From: Prochilodus magdalenae
Lineage: Eukaryota > Chordata > Actinopteri > Characiformes > Prochilodontidae
Length of the DNA stretch: 64,000 nucleotides
Assembly (NCBI GenBank): GCA_024036415.1
Contig: JAMWET010000473.1
Coordinates: forward strand, 553,501-617,500
Direction: 5' to 3'
Shown: one piece after another, positions 1-12,770 of the stretch
How positions within the stretch are numbered: position 1 is the stretch's first letter
Layout of the letters: each line of letters starts with the position of its first letter
Position numbers and translations under genes: made by a program
The notes under the pieces: model-generated
Told to the model about the DNA's origin: nothing
Databases searched by the model: none
Seen by the model: only the letters and a program-made list of their open reading frames with translations

Positions 1-3000
1 AATTACTCTGCAGGTAGAAATATCCAGGCTAGTCCTGTCTTTCATTAGGACTTTAGGAGATCACCTAAAGGCCAAATGCGTTAGATTACCTACTGATATA
101 ACTGGGAAGTAACTGTGAAATCAACCAGACATGTTTTGCTCCACAAAACTTCAGAAAGTCCTAAATATGTCCCTGACTCCATGTATAAGTGGCAGCTTGA
201 ACCAGTGCTTTGGAAATGAGTGATGGTATCTCTATGCCAGAACTCAAGCTTCAGATAAAACATGAGTCTTTTAGAAGTTTTCAATGTTTGTTTAATCAAA
301 AACGACCAAAAACGTTCATGCGAGTCACTGTTAGCTGCTAGATTCCCATAGGATGCTATCAGAAATTAACATAATGATATATGATGGTTTTCTCTTTAGT
401 TTTTCTTATTTATTCTTTGTATGGCCCAATCTGGAGTAGGCCTAGATCAAACAGTGAGGGAGGCGTATAAATAACTATGTCTATCAAGCTCCCTTTGTTG
501 GAGCAAAAACACATGTAAAATATGTATTTCATTACGCAGCTGATCATAGCTGATTCAAAATGGTACCCTTTTAATCTATGCTTTTGTAAGTTGAGGTATC
601 TAATATAATCTAGTAATTATGATGGCCCATATTTGATCACATGATCACATTTTGTAATTCTGCTGCTCAGTGTGTTTTTCACTTGCTCTGTTTAGTATGA
701 GGTCACTCTTACACAAGTCCCCGGTGTTTGAACATGGTAGCAGCCTCGACCTCAGCTGTTGTGTGTGCGGTTGCATGTGGCGAAATGTGTGCGTGGCTGT
801 GACCGTTTTTCATCACAGGAAATTCCTTTAAGCAGCTTTTACAGTGCAGTGAATGCATCCGTCAACCCCAGGAGGCATTTCTGTGTGGTACATGTGTGAT
901 TATTCTCCGAGTGCAGACAGTATGCAAGTTTATATGCTGGATGCAGCATACGGCTATTCGACCTCAGATTTCAGTGTAAACAGGAACTGTATGAGTCAGG
1001 CATGGCGCCTTCAAATGTGCCTAATCGTTGCATCACAGGGCCTATTTGACATAATGCGTTAGACTGGGCAAAGCAACATTTTAACTGTGTATTCAAGCTT
1101 GAACAATCACCGCCAATCTCTTTGAACCGGCCTACTGGCTAAATTGTCAAACTTTAGGCTATATAACCCGCTACTCTGAGTACTGCAGGCTTGTTGAATT
1201 CTATGGCTGGATAATGTCAGCTGGTGAATAGTGCAATGACGTTGTTGTTTTGTGGTGTTTGATTTATTTTTTTTCTCCCTTCTTTTTAGTTTTAAACCTG
1301 ATAAACCTCCACTGAACAATGGGAGGCAGAGCATGACAAAGCAAAATATAAAAAAGTAGATTTAAAACACATTGGATAAAAAAGTTGTCTTATTGCTTGT
1401 GGTGTGGATCTCCTATTTGGCACTATGTCTATGACTAGTCTGTCTACAGTGAGTTTTAAAGGCAGAATGTCAGCTCTGCCTGCTTTATGAAAAGTGTGAA
1501 CACAGCACCTCAGCATGTCTGAATTCCACCTTTTTTTTTTTGGGGGGATATTTTCTCTAATTCCAGGTCTAGTTTGAGTCCTAGACCTGCAAAAAAAAAA
1601 GACGTACAGTCTGACTTTGTGGTTGTAGCTCTGCAGTGAAGGCCCTCACACCTGACCGGACTCAGTTTTCAGTCTGAGAATGTTCACACCTGGAGTGAAT
1701 TTGCCTCGCTGGTATCTGAGCTTTCTCTGAATATTGGATGAATGCTCCTTAGGAGGAAAACTACTGTGAAAGTTGTATTCACTTCTTCCACAAACCTCCA
1801 CTATGACCCCTTTCAAACCGGCAGTTTTTGTTTATTGTTCTCAGTTTATTTCAATGATGTACTGTAAACTACAGCAACACAATTCGGACGCAATGCCACA
1901 TTGTATTTTTGGAAATGTACTGATGTAGATTGAGTTGCATTTTGCAGATTCTTTGTACAGTATGATGAACTATTTTGGGAATATTTGTGGAAAGTTCTAA
2001 TAATGTGAAGGATTTTGAAAGAAGGAATGTATAAAGGCAGCAGATTAAAGGAATTGGCTAGTGTTTCTATTTCAAGGATATACACAGCCTATTTGAATCC
2101 CATTTGGGGAAAATTACAAAATGCAGATGTTTAAAGTGCAAATGTTTTCAGCTCTTTTGTCACATATGAACAATGATAACTTCAGTGCATTATTTTCACC
2201 AAAATGATTTACCTATGTTGGATCACCTGAATCATCTTTATATTGTGATACTGATTACCAAATGGTATACTGTGTGCAGCCTTACATAAACAAATAACTA
2301 TGGGGTTGCGTTACCATCATTGTAAAAACTGTGTGAGTCTGTGTCTGTGAAAGCTGAGTAAATCAATTACTTCTTTAAACATGGGTCATGTCCGCTGACA
2401 GCCCATGTTTGGTTGGGCCACACAGTTGTTTGTTTGTTTGTCTTGTGCGTGACCAGTAATACAGTAAGTGATATGTTTATGGGAGTGTTTTGTTCAGGAA
2501 GGGCAGGGAGAATGAATTTCCGCTGGGATGGGAGGGCTGGGGACTCATATATTCCCTGCCCTTCCTGTCTGTAGCCCCCTGTCCAAACCGTAACGTGCGC
2601 CCTTGTATTCTATATTGCCGCTGGTTTATCTCAGCTGCTTTCTTTCCCTCCAGGCTTTGCTATGTTTGGACTTCTATCAGATCAATCTTTCCCAGACCTA
2701 AATCTTTGAAATTCTGAGCATGGTTTTACACAACATCGATAACACTGACCCATCAGCCCCTCTGAGCTCAGTGAGAAAGACGTGTATGCTAGAATGGATT
2801 ATATTTCCTGTATCCTATCTCTATAGATCTCTTTTGGTGGCCTGGGGCAGGGGTTTGGGTTTTTGTTGACTTATTTGCTCTTCCTTCTGTTCCCAGAAGA
2901 AGTTCACGTGGGTGGGATCCCCAACAAGTTTTACGACTTTTACCTGTTCTCCTGAAGTCTGTTGCAGGAACTAAGCCCAGAGGCCTGCCCTTTTTAGTCA

Positions 3001-6000
3001 TAATAGGGTTAACCTCACTGTCTGTAATGTCTAGGCATGGTGAATGTGGTCGAAGTGTAGCATATATCAGACTGAAAATGCCATCTGCAGAGACTTTTAA
3101 AGCTTGGACAAGCTGCTTAGCACAGGAGGTCTAGGAAGCTTCCTCCCTATTTGTCTCACCTGTTCACTGCCATGATGTGAAGATAACTGGATTGTCCCAG
3201 AGCATCATACTGCGTTCAGCATACATCTCTGCACATATTTCAACATATTTGGAATTATGCCCTAACAGTTGTCTGATGATGTAGGCAACTTTTTGTGTTG
3301 TGTTCTCCCAAACCACAGGTGGATCCACAGCATTTTATTTGAATGGTACCTGTATGCTGTTCTGCCTCGTTTCGCCACCCTGCCCACTTTGCCTTTGTTT
3401 GCCTTCTGGGCTGTTGTATGGACAGTTTGTGTGCTTTTCTGTTTTTCAGCATCGCTGGTGTTTTTGAAGAGCTCTCAGTGGGCCTCTCTGTAAACAAACT
3501 GCCCTGGAAAATTTATCTGGAAAATATTTCCGTTTGGAGCAGAATACAGTCTGATGCACTGCCACAGTTCTGGGAACAATAGATTTCATGTGAAAGTCAA
3601 TATCATTCAGTCAAGCGATTAAGCCTAGAATATAGTTATAGATAGTGGATGGGGTCATAAAGTCACCCCCTAAACTACATTTTTGTTGTATAGACTTTAT
3701 GGTGTAGTATTTGTAGGTTGTTATAGGTTGATGTAAGTTATGCACATTTTGTCTGTAGTTTTAAGACCAAAAATGCCTCTTCATTTGTAGTGGCTGTGAA
3801 TAGGATTCAGGTAGGTGGAGCTGTTCCTGTATCAGAACATGATGTCAACTTTATATTTGGTGTGAACTCTATCTAACCTTTCTTATACCTCTTGACAAGC
3901 CCAGTTTACTGTTGACACGTGGCTTGACTGAGGAATCTGAGGATCTGTGTACTTAAATAAATATGTTGCTGACTTTATAGAAAGAAACCAAAGACATTGT
4001 TCTTCTGGGGTTTTCGCTGATTATGTTGGTGGCAGGCACAATGGTGGATGTATGACCTTAATCTAGGAATGAGGTAAGGAAACCAGGTTAATAAACCCCC
4101 ACCGCACCATGGGGGTTCATAAAAGATACCTTATCTCTAATAAATAGCTTAAAAGCCTTGTGGGCTGATCTTTATCTTTTCAAGCCCCTTAAAAGTTCCA
4201 TAAACAGCTCAAGGTCTCAGCAAACAAGGCCCTGTTTAACATTAACTGTGGTCAGTATTCTCAATCTCATGGATTTAGATCTGTTGAAAGGTTTGAATTG
4301 GATGTTCTGTATGTTTTGAGGAACTATGTTAGTGTCTTTCTAGTTGTAGTATACATGAAGTTGGCCTATGTCATGTGGGTGATAATTGTAAAAGTCACAA
4401 ATTTGAAAAATGAACAATACATGGCATCTCTGACAGTTTAAAAGTTACACAAATTCCTATTTAGTATCAAATTACAGATATAGTATGTATTTATTTATAT
4501 GGTTTATTATTTATAAGTTATAAATATTATTTATAATTTATAAATGCAGTGAAATTAATATCATCGCCTTGTTTTTCGAATAGGTTTGGAATATATTCCT
4601 AAGAAACACCTGTCAGATTACTAAAAAAAAATAAGTTTGATTTGTGATACCAGTCAGTTAAGACCTTCAGAACCTAAAAAAGTCATGTCCGTCTGGACTG
4701 TACAATAATTTGTAGTAATGTTTCTGATTTATGCAATAAGTGGCTTTCATTCAGCTGGCCTCAGGTCAGATGGTCTTTCATCCACGTCATTGGCTCAAAA
4801 TGACCTCAATTCAAAGCGTCCTTGGATTGGCAGAGACTGAGGAATTAATTTTAAAGAGGAAATGGTCAGTTGGGTGAAATAAATTCAGTCATGTTTATGA
4901 ATGGTGTGTCTGCTGCCTGCTGTAAGTGTTATTGTTCTAAGTACTTGCACTCCTGACTGCAAGTACTTTTGAATGGAGGTGTGAAATCTCACGCACACCT
5001 CTTGAATAAAATAATATGCTAATTAAATTAAAGGCAGCCTTCTGTTTTACTGCATGGGCTTTAGGAGCTCTGCTGTAAATCAAAATGCATTAGCTTATAG
5101 TAAGCGTACTGCTCTTACTATGACCGAACAGCAGTGGATCACTGCCTGACTGAGTGCTAGGATGCACTTAACTCTTTTGTTTGGTTCACAGACAGATGCT
5201 TGTTCTGTCTCCAACACACAGCCAGAGAAAAGAGAGAGACAGACAGACAGACAATAGGCTTCACTCCTGCATATTGAAGTGACTGATATGGTGGTATACT
5301 GCACACTTCTCTCCTTTAGTCTTATGCAGTATGGTCGTAATCCATGGCTGCTGTTGTAGTTCATTCATTAACTGCGGTAACTTTGGCCAATTGAGCCAGG
5401 CTTGTTTCGGAACATTTACTGGGGCCCCAAGAGACATGCTTTTCCTTCAGAGATGGAATGAAATAAAATAAAAGGCAGAATACTTCACTATATAGTAACA
5501 ATGGTAAATGAAACCGCAGTTATGTTTCCATCAAAGGGATTTTTAAAAAAGTTTGATGTCGGCTATGGAATAAAAAATTTAGTTTTTTTCTGCTTAACTA
5601 GGGCAACAATTCCTTGTCTATCTGAAATGTAAAAAAAACATTTTGCATTTTAACTGAGTAATAGTTGGACTGGTGGTTAATGAAAAGGCTGCCACTTTTC
5701 GGTGCTTGCAGAATTAGATATGTCCAGAAAAGGCTGCAGTCTTTCAAAATGGAAAGTGCTCCAATATTTCTATGTTGCAAAGAAACCTGATGTCCCTGTA
5801 ACTGTTCTGAAGGTAAAAATGAAAAAAATAAGTAGATTATCTGTAGATTAAATTAGGAAATGTTTGTTTGTGTAAACAATGTTTCACCCATTGTCATTTT
5901 ATTGCTCACAGTTTTTCTATGTAATTGCTAATGCTTAAAAAAAATATTTTTTATCTTTCGTGGTTTTGGGTTCCTAACGAACAGTTTATACAGTTTAAAG

Positions 6001-6589
6001 CAAAAAACAGCTGTACAGTCTTTAAACTCTTGTACACTGGGACATTGAAGTCTCTCTGGGGTTGCACTGTGTCACGACTGCATTTTTTTGTGTCAAAGCC
6101 AGATGTCTGTGGTTGGAGGAAGACAAGCAATTATTCTAGAAATGCTTGTCAAGATTGGATCCGTTCCCAAATGTGTATTTTCTGCGAATGTGTGTTTGCA
6201 ATGAGCATGTTTGTGACCCCTTAAAATGCACACTGGGATCAAAGGTCGGTATGTATAGGGCCATAGAGGCTGTGGGGATGGTGCGATGGATGGATGGATG
6301 GAAGGAAAGACATAGTGAGGGAGTTGTTTAGTTTATAAGAAGCCGAAGCAGAGGAAGACCAGCTGCTCCCCCTGCGCTGGGCTGTTGCTGACATAGATAT
6401 TGCGAGAGGCTGTTTGGAAAGTCACTGGCCCCCTCCAGGGCCTTTTGTTTCCCACGCCACCTTCTCATGCTCCCCTACTCCCTTCATATTCACATACAGC
6501 TATAAATAAGCCACCCTGCCCCAATCACGTCTGATGGAGCAGCTTAAAGAAAATGCTCTGGAATATACCTAGCTATAGTTATTAGTCCT
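1..6589. other. Non-coding DNA upstream of cdc42ep4-like exon
   Basis: No open frame here resembles a known protein; the longest frames are under 100 codons and look like chance. The stretch probably represents upstream or intronic DNA of the cdc42ep4-like gene, because the coding exon at 9706 begins at a splice acceptor and its 5' exon must lie further left. Visible local structure: an AT-rich tract at 4480-4560, a perfect short hairpin at 4939-4968, a (GACA)n run near 5227-5252 and a short (GGAT)n run near 6286-6300. I could not identify the upstream exon or promoter. Confidence 0.6.
4939..4968. repeat. Perfect 11-bp inverted repeat (hairpin)
   Basis: Arms AAGTACTTGCA (4939-4949) and TGCAAGTACTT (4958-4968) are exact reverse complements around an 8-nt spacer. 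No transposon ends surround it. It could be a cruciform or RNA hairpin, or a chance palindrome; no function is inferred. Confidence 0.6.
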
Positions 6590-6591
6590 TA

Positions 6592-6765
6592 CAGGCATAC
6601 ATGTTAGACATGTTGTTTTTTTATTAAGGTTTGATATGACTTTTAATTGTATTTAGTTTTTCGAAAATGTATATGCTGATTGAGGTTGCTGAATACCATA
6701 AAGTCATATCAAACTTTAAAAAAATAAAATAAAAAAACCTGTTACACATCTGACATGTATGCCTG
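6592..6765. mobile_element. Hairpin MITE with TA target duplication
   Basis: A 174-bp foldback element. It starts CAGGCATACATGT and ends with the reverse complement, and it is flanked on both sides by TA (6590-6591 and 6766-6767), the target duplication typical of Tc1/mariner transposition. The inverted similarity extends inward through a T-rich stretch to the GTTTGATATGACTT block on the left and AAGTCATATCAAAC on the right, so nearly the whole element can fold. There is no coding capacity. Family name unknown to me; the Tc1/mariner affiliation rests on the TA duplication. Confidence 0.75.
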
Positions 6766-6767
6766 TA

Positions 6768-9705
6768 GGGGTTAATGTTTTTGTTTAAACTAGACTTTTG
6801 TTATTTGCATATGACTTCTCAAATTTCTTTTTCAGTGCTTGCTATTCTAACTCGCTCTATTTACCTCCATAAATGCATATAAACATCGCTTCTACCAGAA
6901 TTTAGTTTCCGATTTAGGAAAGGAAGCCCAGTTATTTGAGCATGGGTGTGTTAGTGAAGCTTGACACTACAATACTGACGATACTGTCTTTTGTGATACC
7001 GGTATCTGTGAAATCAATTTTCATTGGTTGAAAAATATCAGGTGTTCCAGATACATTTTTGAGGGTGTGTAGCAAGAGATTCAAGTTCTTACAAGGAAAT
7101 ATAACATACGCAATATACATATGTATGTTGGGGACGGGGTTGAGGATTGAGATTGAGAGAGAATGTTTAACATCAGTTGTACTTTTAGAATCCCTTCCAT
7201 GAGCAGATACATTTGATGAATCCGAGCAGGTTGTAGGAGGATTCAAGAGAATACGGTAAAATTCGATGAAGGATGTGTATTTCGAGGATATTGGTGAATT
7301 CTCTGTTGTCACATCTTTAGATGTTGCTTTTGCATTTGATAGCTAAACATCAAACAAGATCTCCTTTTCAGCTTTGTGTATGTAGCATTAATACATTACT
7401 ACATAATACATAACGGTCTGAATGACTCCCACGTTCTCAGATGAAATCTTACATAATGCAGCTTTGGAGCAATATGATCAAAAATGGTATATCCCATTCA
7501 GCCCCAAATACATGCTAATGGATGCTGGAGTGATATTTCAGAGCATATTGATATACCTGAGTCACTGGGGTGTGAGTGAGTGAGAGTGAGTGGGATGTGT
7601 TAACTCCTGTGGAGGTGTCAGGGGAGCCTTTGGGGGGGTGGGGGTTAAGCCTTTGCATCTTTCATGGGCTGCCTGTTTTTCTTTCAGCTTCTGCCACCCA
7701 GTAGCAACAACCCCACACAAACACTGTATTCTTTGTGTGTGGTGAGATTTTAAATTAGAGCTTGGGGTTTTCACTGTATCATTTTGCTCCTTTTTATTTA
7801 AATAAAATCTTTTGTATATTTGTTTCCTCTTTCTTTTTTTTGTGCATCCCTTTATCACACAGATGTTTTCCTCTCTTTTATTGCAAACTCCCCTTTATCT
7901 TAAAACCAGTTCAGCAGTCAGACAGATAGTAGTATAATTTTGGAGCTGTCTAAAAGGCTTGTGGGTTTGTGTGTGTGTGTGTTTATTGTAAAATTGTGTT
8001 TCTGTTTAGCACCTTTTTTCTGAGTGCTGTCATGGAAACAAGTGGGCCTGTAAGTATTCAGTAGACCCCCAGGGCTCAAGCACTTGTTGGCTGCACCCTA
8101 ACAACACTCTCTACCTCTATGTGACAGTGCTAATGATTGCATGGTTTAATTCAGCCACAGAATATTGTTTTGAGACATTGTACTGATCCTGATCTGTTTG
8201 ATGACCTTTTTAAGAAGGTGTGGCTCGAGATGGATGCAAGGTCAATGGAAGCTCTTCTGTAAAGCTACAGTACATATTTATACTACACCACTGCATTAAG
8301 CTTTTATTAGTTTCTTGGCAATCTATATGACGTGGTATATGCTGCATGCAAATTGCAGTAACATTTTCTAGACAATGAGGGTGAGGACTAGACATGAGCA
8401 CTGAAAGAAAAGGCATATCCTGGGCCTTATAAAATGGAGCAGTGTGTTGACAGGAAACGTTTTTGTCTTTATGTTGCGGGGTGTTGCCACGGCAACTTGT
8501 GCAGGTAAGCCTATCGTCAGGAAGTGAATGCATTGCTGGCGGAGGAAAGCACGAACAGAAAGAGGTCAATGCTTGCTAGAGCACCACTACAGATGATTTC
8601 ACTCAGCTATTGTTCCTCCAGCAAATGGGGACTGCTGAATATTTCATCAGGGTTGGGACAGGAGAAACCTGTTGTGACTGCAGAGCGCTCTGCCTGTCTC
8701 TCATTCTGAAAGGCTGAACTTAATGAGCTGGGATGAATGCCATGAAATAAAAGAGTCTTTGCGATGGTGAGCAGTTTCATCAGCATAGAGGAGGTTTTGT
8801 GTGCGCGTGTGTGTGGTGCTGAGGTTTTACATTTGTGCTGGCTCATTTATGCATCATGAAGGCTTTCTGGTTTAAGGAGATTTGCATGACCTTTTTCACC
8901 TGGGACCTGACTAGCATGTCTATTAAAATATTTTCAATCAATGGGAGACCTGGGTTGCCTCTTATGGAGAGGTTGCTGGGGAAGAGGTTGACAGTATATA
9001 AACATTAAAGTGTGTTGACGGCTGCTGATACCTTTAACTGTCAACAGTCAGGTGGACTTAAGTAGTTGTTGTCCAAGTAGACAAAGGCCCAATGCTGAGC
9101 CATTCATCCATGGGATGTTCATCCACAATGTTAGAGGCTCTCTGAAGATGCCTCTTACTGGTTATAGTCACATTTACATTCACCACAAGTGTCTTGCTTG
9201 CCATTATTGTTTGTGGTATGCAGTGGAGTGTCAGATAATTATCACCCTCATACATTTTTCATCTGGAAAAATTGCACAGTAATATATTCTACATGGTATG
9301 CAAGTGCCATGCTGACAATGACCAGGCCTGCTGCATACTCCACTAGGACAGTTCCCTTATCTTATCTTAGTGTTGACTAAAACCTCAGTCTGCTCAACCC
9401 CAAGAGACAGCCTGTGAACTCTGGTGAAGGTTGGATCCAGACATCCCTGTCTGACTGTGGAAAGGGCATTCAGAAGCTTGTGTTATTTAGGGCTGTCTCA
9501 CAGATAAGACATCCTGGAACTGCTCCACCATTGACTTATTCTTCATTCTACTCACAGTGTATTGATCTTGCACTGAGGGAGCCGAATGACATTGCAGTAC
9601 TGGAATTCAGCTATTGACTTGGTTTGCTTTCTACAGCTCTGATAAGATTCCGGAGGCCATCTCCAATTTTAAGACTTATGGTGGTGTTTTTGTTTCTTTC
9701 CGCAG
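6768..9705. other. Non-coding DNA, presumed intron before cdc42ep4-like exon
   Basis: Ends in a strong acceptor (T-rich tract then CCGCAG, 9690-9705). Holds a GTGAGT-rich stretch at 7570-7595 and a (TG)n run near 7968-7983. No exon, RNA gene or mobile element was recognised. Open frames of up to 126 codons (6932-7312, minus strand) match nothing I know. Confidence 0.5.
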
Positions 9706-9834
9706 GTTGGTTAAAGTTTGCCTGAAGACTGAGGACCACAGTTGTCATCTTAAGAAAATCAGAGATACATATTGACTCCCCTGGACTAGGCCCTATTGGA
9801 TTATCTTTTCGTGGAGTGGTAAAGATTCGGAAAG
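9706..9834 (+). other. cdc42ep4: 5' UTR part of cdc42ep4-like terminal exon
   Basis: The exon appears to begin just after a polypyrimidine tract and CAG at 9703-9705. The 129 bases to the ATG at 9835 would be 5' UTR, so at least one further non-coding exon lies upstream. The acceptor is inferred from consensus only. Confidence 0.65.
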
Positions 9835-10860
9835 ATGCCAATTTTGAAGCAGCTAGTGTCAAGCTCGTCACAGACCAAGCGGCGCTCTCGCATGGACCTC
9901 ACTACGGAAATGATCAGCGCACCTCTTGGTGACTTCCGTCACACCATGCATGTGGGCCGGAGTGGTGATGCTTTCGGGGACACATCTTTCCTCAGCAGCC
10001 ACTCTGGGGAACCTCCGCGGGATGGCACCTATCCCCGCTCACCCAGGCCAGGCTTGCTGTCCCGAACCTTCAGAAGCAGCAAGCGCTCTCAGTCAGTCAC
10101 CCGTGTAGACCAGCGAGAGAACACGCTGCTGCCCCCTAGTGGCTCACCTACGTTTGTGAAGAACGCCATGTCTTTGCCTTTCCTGAATGATCAGGATGGG
10201 GACACTGCTGGCAGCAGGGTGCTCAAGAGCCTCGCCTCCAGTCCTATAAAGCAGCAGACATCCAATGGGGCAGCTGCCCATGGTCTGGACCTGGAGCTCC
10301 ATGAGAGGTGTTTCGGGGAGCTGACTGACTTGCGCCCTTCTCCGATTTACAATGGACGAGGAGGGTTGAAACATGCTGAGTCAGTGATGTCCTTTCATGT
10401 GGACCTGGGGCCCTCCATGCTGGGAGAAATCCTAGGGGTCATGGAGAAGGAAGATGATGACCAGGGTTTTGAAGAGGGCAAAAGTAGTGAAGGACGAGCA
10501 TCCCCACTTCCTGACATCCAAGTTGGGGATGAGGAGGAGCAGGAAAGAATGGAGGAAACAAGAGATGAGGAGGCGGTGAAAGAGAAGGAAAACGAGCATG
10601 AAGCTCCACACCGGGCACCCAGCTCGGTAGACCTGGAGATTCAAAGTGAGGCTACCAGCACTCCTGAGGTTCAGCCTAAACATTTGCAGCAGTCTGACAG
10701 CTGCTCTGTCTCCAGTTCTGGTTCTCATGCCCTGGAGGACAAACCAACCAGCCAGCCGAGTGGAGCAGACATGGACAGCACCAACTACAGCTACAACCCA
10801 GAAGAGGAAGGAGCCTTTTCTTCCTTCTTGGAGGACGAGGATGACGAGATCCGTGTATGA
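9835..10860 (+). CDS. cdc42ep4: Cdc42 effector protein 4-like (BORG4), complete single-exon CDS
   Basis: A 341-residue Cdc42/TC10-binding effector of the BORG family; in other vertebrates these act at the membrane and septin/actin cytoskeleton downstream of GTP-bound Cdc42. Visible: basic N-terminus MPILKQLV with a KRRSR cluster (15-19); CRIB motif at residues 27-41 with Ile27, Pro30, Phe34, His36, His39 and Gly41; a serine/arginine stretch ending SKRSQSVTR (82-90); a second family block FVKNAMSLPFLN (107-118); a third block GLKHAESVMSFHVDLGPSML (177-196); a Glu-rich low-complexity region (206-255); and the acidic tail EDEDDEIRV. The start agrees with the family N-terminus, with purines at AAAGATGCC. 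Human CDC42EP4 is 356 residues, also in a single coding exon, and the MPILKQLV start and DEIRV end distinguish it from CDC42EP1. Which teleost paralogue (a or b) cannot be decided here. Confidence 0.95.
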   Translation: MPILKQLVSSSSQTKRRSRMDLTTEMISAPLGDFRHTMHVGRSGDAFGDTSFLSSHSGEPPRDGTYPRSPRPGLLSRTFRSSKRSQSVTRVDQRENTLLPPSGSPTFVKNAMSLPFLNDQDGDTAGSRVLKSLASSPIKQQTSNGAAAHGLDLELHERCFGELTDLRPSPIYNGRGGLKHAESVMSFHVDLGPSMLGEILGVMEKEDDDQGFEEGKSSEGRASPLPDIQVGDEEEQERMEETRDEEAVKEKENEHEAPHRAPSSVDLEIQSEATSTPEVQPKHLQQSDSCSVSSSGSHALEDKPTSQPSGADMDSTNYSYNPEEEGAFSSFLEDEDDEIRV

Positions 10861-12650
10861 GATACTGCAAAGCTTCCAAAACTTCTATAAAGCTGGAGAG
10901 ACATGCAAAAGAAATCTGACAGTCCTGTTGATGTGTATATAAATGAAAGTCCAGAACTGCTGCTGGGTCCTCCCGGAAAGCTATGAACAGGTCAAACGCA
11001 GACTGATGGCTCTTTTTCTCTGTCTGAGCAAAGAGTGTTTGCCTTATCCACTGTATGCCACACTAGACCCTCCACCACCCTGGGCGGCATTAGAAGGAAG
11101 CAAAGAGGACCTGTGGATGGTGATGAAGGGAGTTGCTAACAGAAGGAACAGAGATATCTGATCACCTTGCACCATTGCCCTTCTCACCTTATGTCTTAAA
11201 TGAGTACAGGTGTGTATTTAAGTCATGTGGATGGTGAGTTCTAGTTGTTTATGGGGACCTGGGTTATTTTCACTACGCTGTCAGCATCCATACTGAGTCT
11301 GTTTTTCACTCTTGTCTATGATTAGGATAGGAGTTTGACAGCAATTGCAACTTTGTACTTAACATGAAGGATTTTGATTCCACATCCTGTTGTGTGCCAT
11401 CATTAAGGCTGTTGCACTCAGTGGAATGGAAAATCTCCCTGTAATAAAGATAAAGAACCAGAATGTGCTGGAAAGCTAAGGGGGGCTGTAGCAGATGTTC
11501 CATGTTTTTGTTTTTTCTTCTGCTGACTAGTTATAATTCAGTATTAGCTGTGGTCACAGGTGGCAAAGCTTTATTTTTCGGTTTGAACAGAAATTTGTAT
11601 ACTGGCCTACGCTGCGTCTTTATCTCACCACTTCCTTCCTTATCACGTGATGGGAACTAAGCTCTGCAGCTGGTTAGTTAGCACACTGAAGGTATGTCAT
11701 CTTAGTGTCGAGTGGTCCATGTCACTGAACGTGCCAGAAACAGCCTGTGTGCTGTTCAGTTTGAGAATATTCGTTCCATCTGTCGTCATGGCAAATAAAA
11801 AGATGTTACTGCACTAATAAGCTATCTTCAGGTTTGGAATACCAGGCAAGCTTCATGGAAATTCATTGTGTGTGGAACACCTTTAGGCAAAAGGGACACT
11901 AATAGTTCTCTGATAGTGGATAGTCTGCTTCTTAATTGATTACAATGATCATGTAATATGGAGTTATTCTCCTGTACAGCCACGAATCAGACAGCATATG
12001 TGAATATGTATATGTGGGGGCTTTATTACCACTCTCAGCTGTGCTGTTGTGCTTGCCTAATGCTACACCCTTCTCATTTGTGTCTTTTGTACTCCGTCAG
12101 CTACAGAACTGGAGTTGTAAGAAATCCTGACAGAGCATTTAGCACCGGGGGTCCTTTCAGCCTTAAGTAGAAATGACAGAAGTGCCAAATTTAATCTACC
12201 ACATACTCCAAAGTAAAACCGGCAATTTGGATATCATTTAACATGGGATTTTATAAGGGGTCTCCCTTGCTGACTTGATTATTCAAATAAGGAGCTAAAC
12301 CTCAGATTTAATTAACTGAAAATGCTTAGCTGGAATATATTTGCTTAAACCACATTATAAGGGAAAGAAACACAGCAAGTCCAAGACATTTGCATAGACT
12401 TTTCTGGAAGTCTGTTTTGAGTTTCTGTAACAAAGAAGTAACAGATTTACTGTTGTCAGCAGTTGACATAAAATCAAAGGTCTGTTAGATGTTGACCTGC
12501 TAATTTACTTGTGTATAATAACACAACTTGCTAGTCTTTCTTACTTTTTTTATGTCCCATTTATATATATATTTTCTTGCTTGGCGACCCTGATTTTTGA
12601 AAATGCAATATAACAGCTATATTTTTCAATAAAAGAAATTTGCCATCACC
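10861..12650 (+). other. cdc42ep4: Probable 3' UTR of cdc42ep4-like gene
   Basis: After the TGA at 10858-10860 there is about 1.8 kb with no recognisable gene. Two AATAAA signals follow on the + strand, at 11794-11799 and 12628-12633. The second lies just before a GT-rich stretch suited to a downstream cleavage element, so a long 3' UTR with two alternative ends is plausible. The small frames inside show no family resemblance. Confidence 0.55.
12628..12633 (+). promoter_or_regulatory. Candidate poly(A) signal AATAAA, cdc42ep4-like
   Basis: AATAAA, followed within 30-60 bases by a T/G-rich stretch and then a long (TG)n tract. An alternative proximal AATAAA lies at 11794-11799. Confidence 0.5.
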
Positions 12651-12689
12651 CGGTGGGCCTCTGTGTTTTGTTTGGACCTTGTGACATTG

Positions 12690-12691
<2 letters not shown>

Positions 12692-12759
<68 letters not shown>

Positions 12760-12770
12760 GTGTGTGTGTT
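12692..12770. repeat. (GT)n microsatellite
   Basis: About 79 bp of nearly pure GT, with one AGG interruption near 12758-12760. Likely polymorphic. It sits just beyond the cdc42ep4-like poly(A) signal. Confidence 0.95.

Noticed and set aside
7562..7858. 98-codon minus-strand frame with Pro/Thr/His-rich C-terminus
   Set aside because: Low-complexity translation of a GTGAGT/GGGGG-rich stretch; no family resemblance.
10144..10728. Minus-strand frames of 76 and 98 codons opposite cdc42ep4
   Set aside because: Shadow frames of the real CDS on the other strand.
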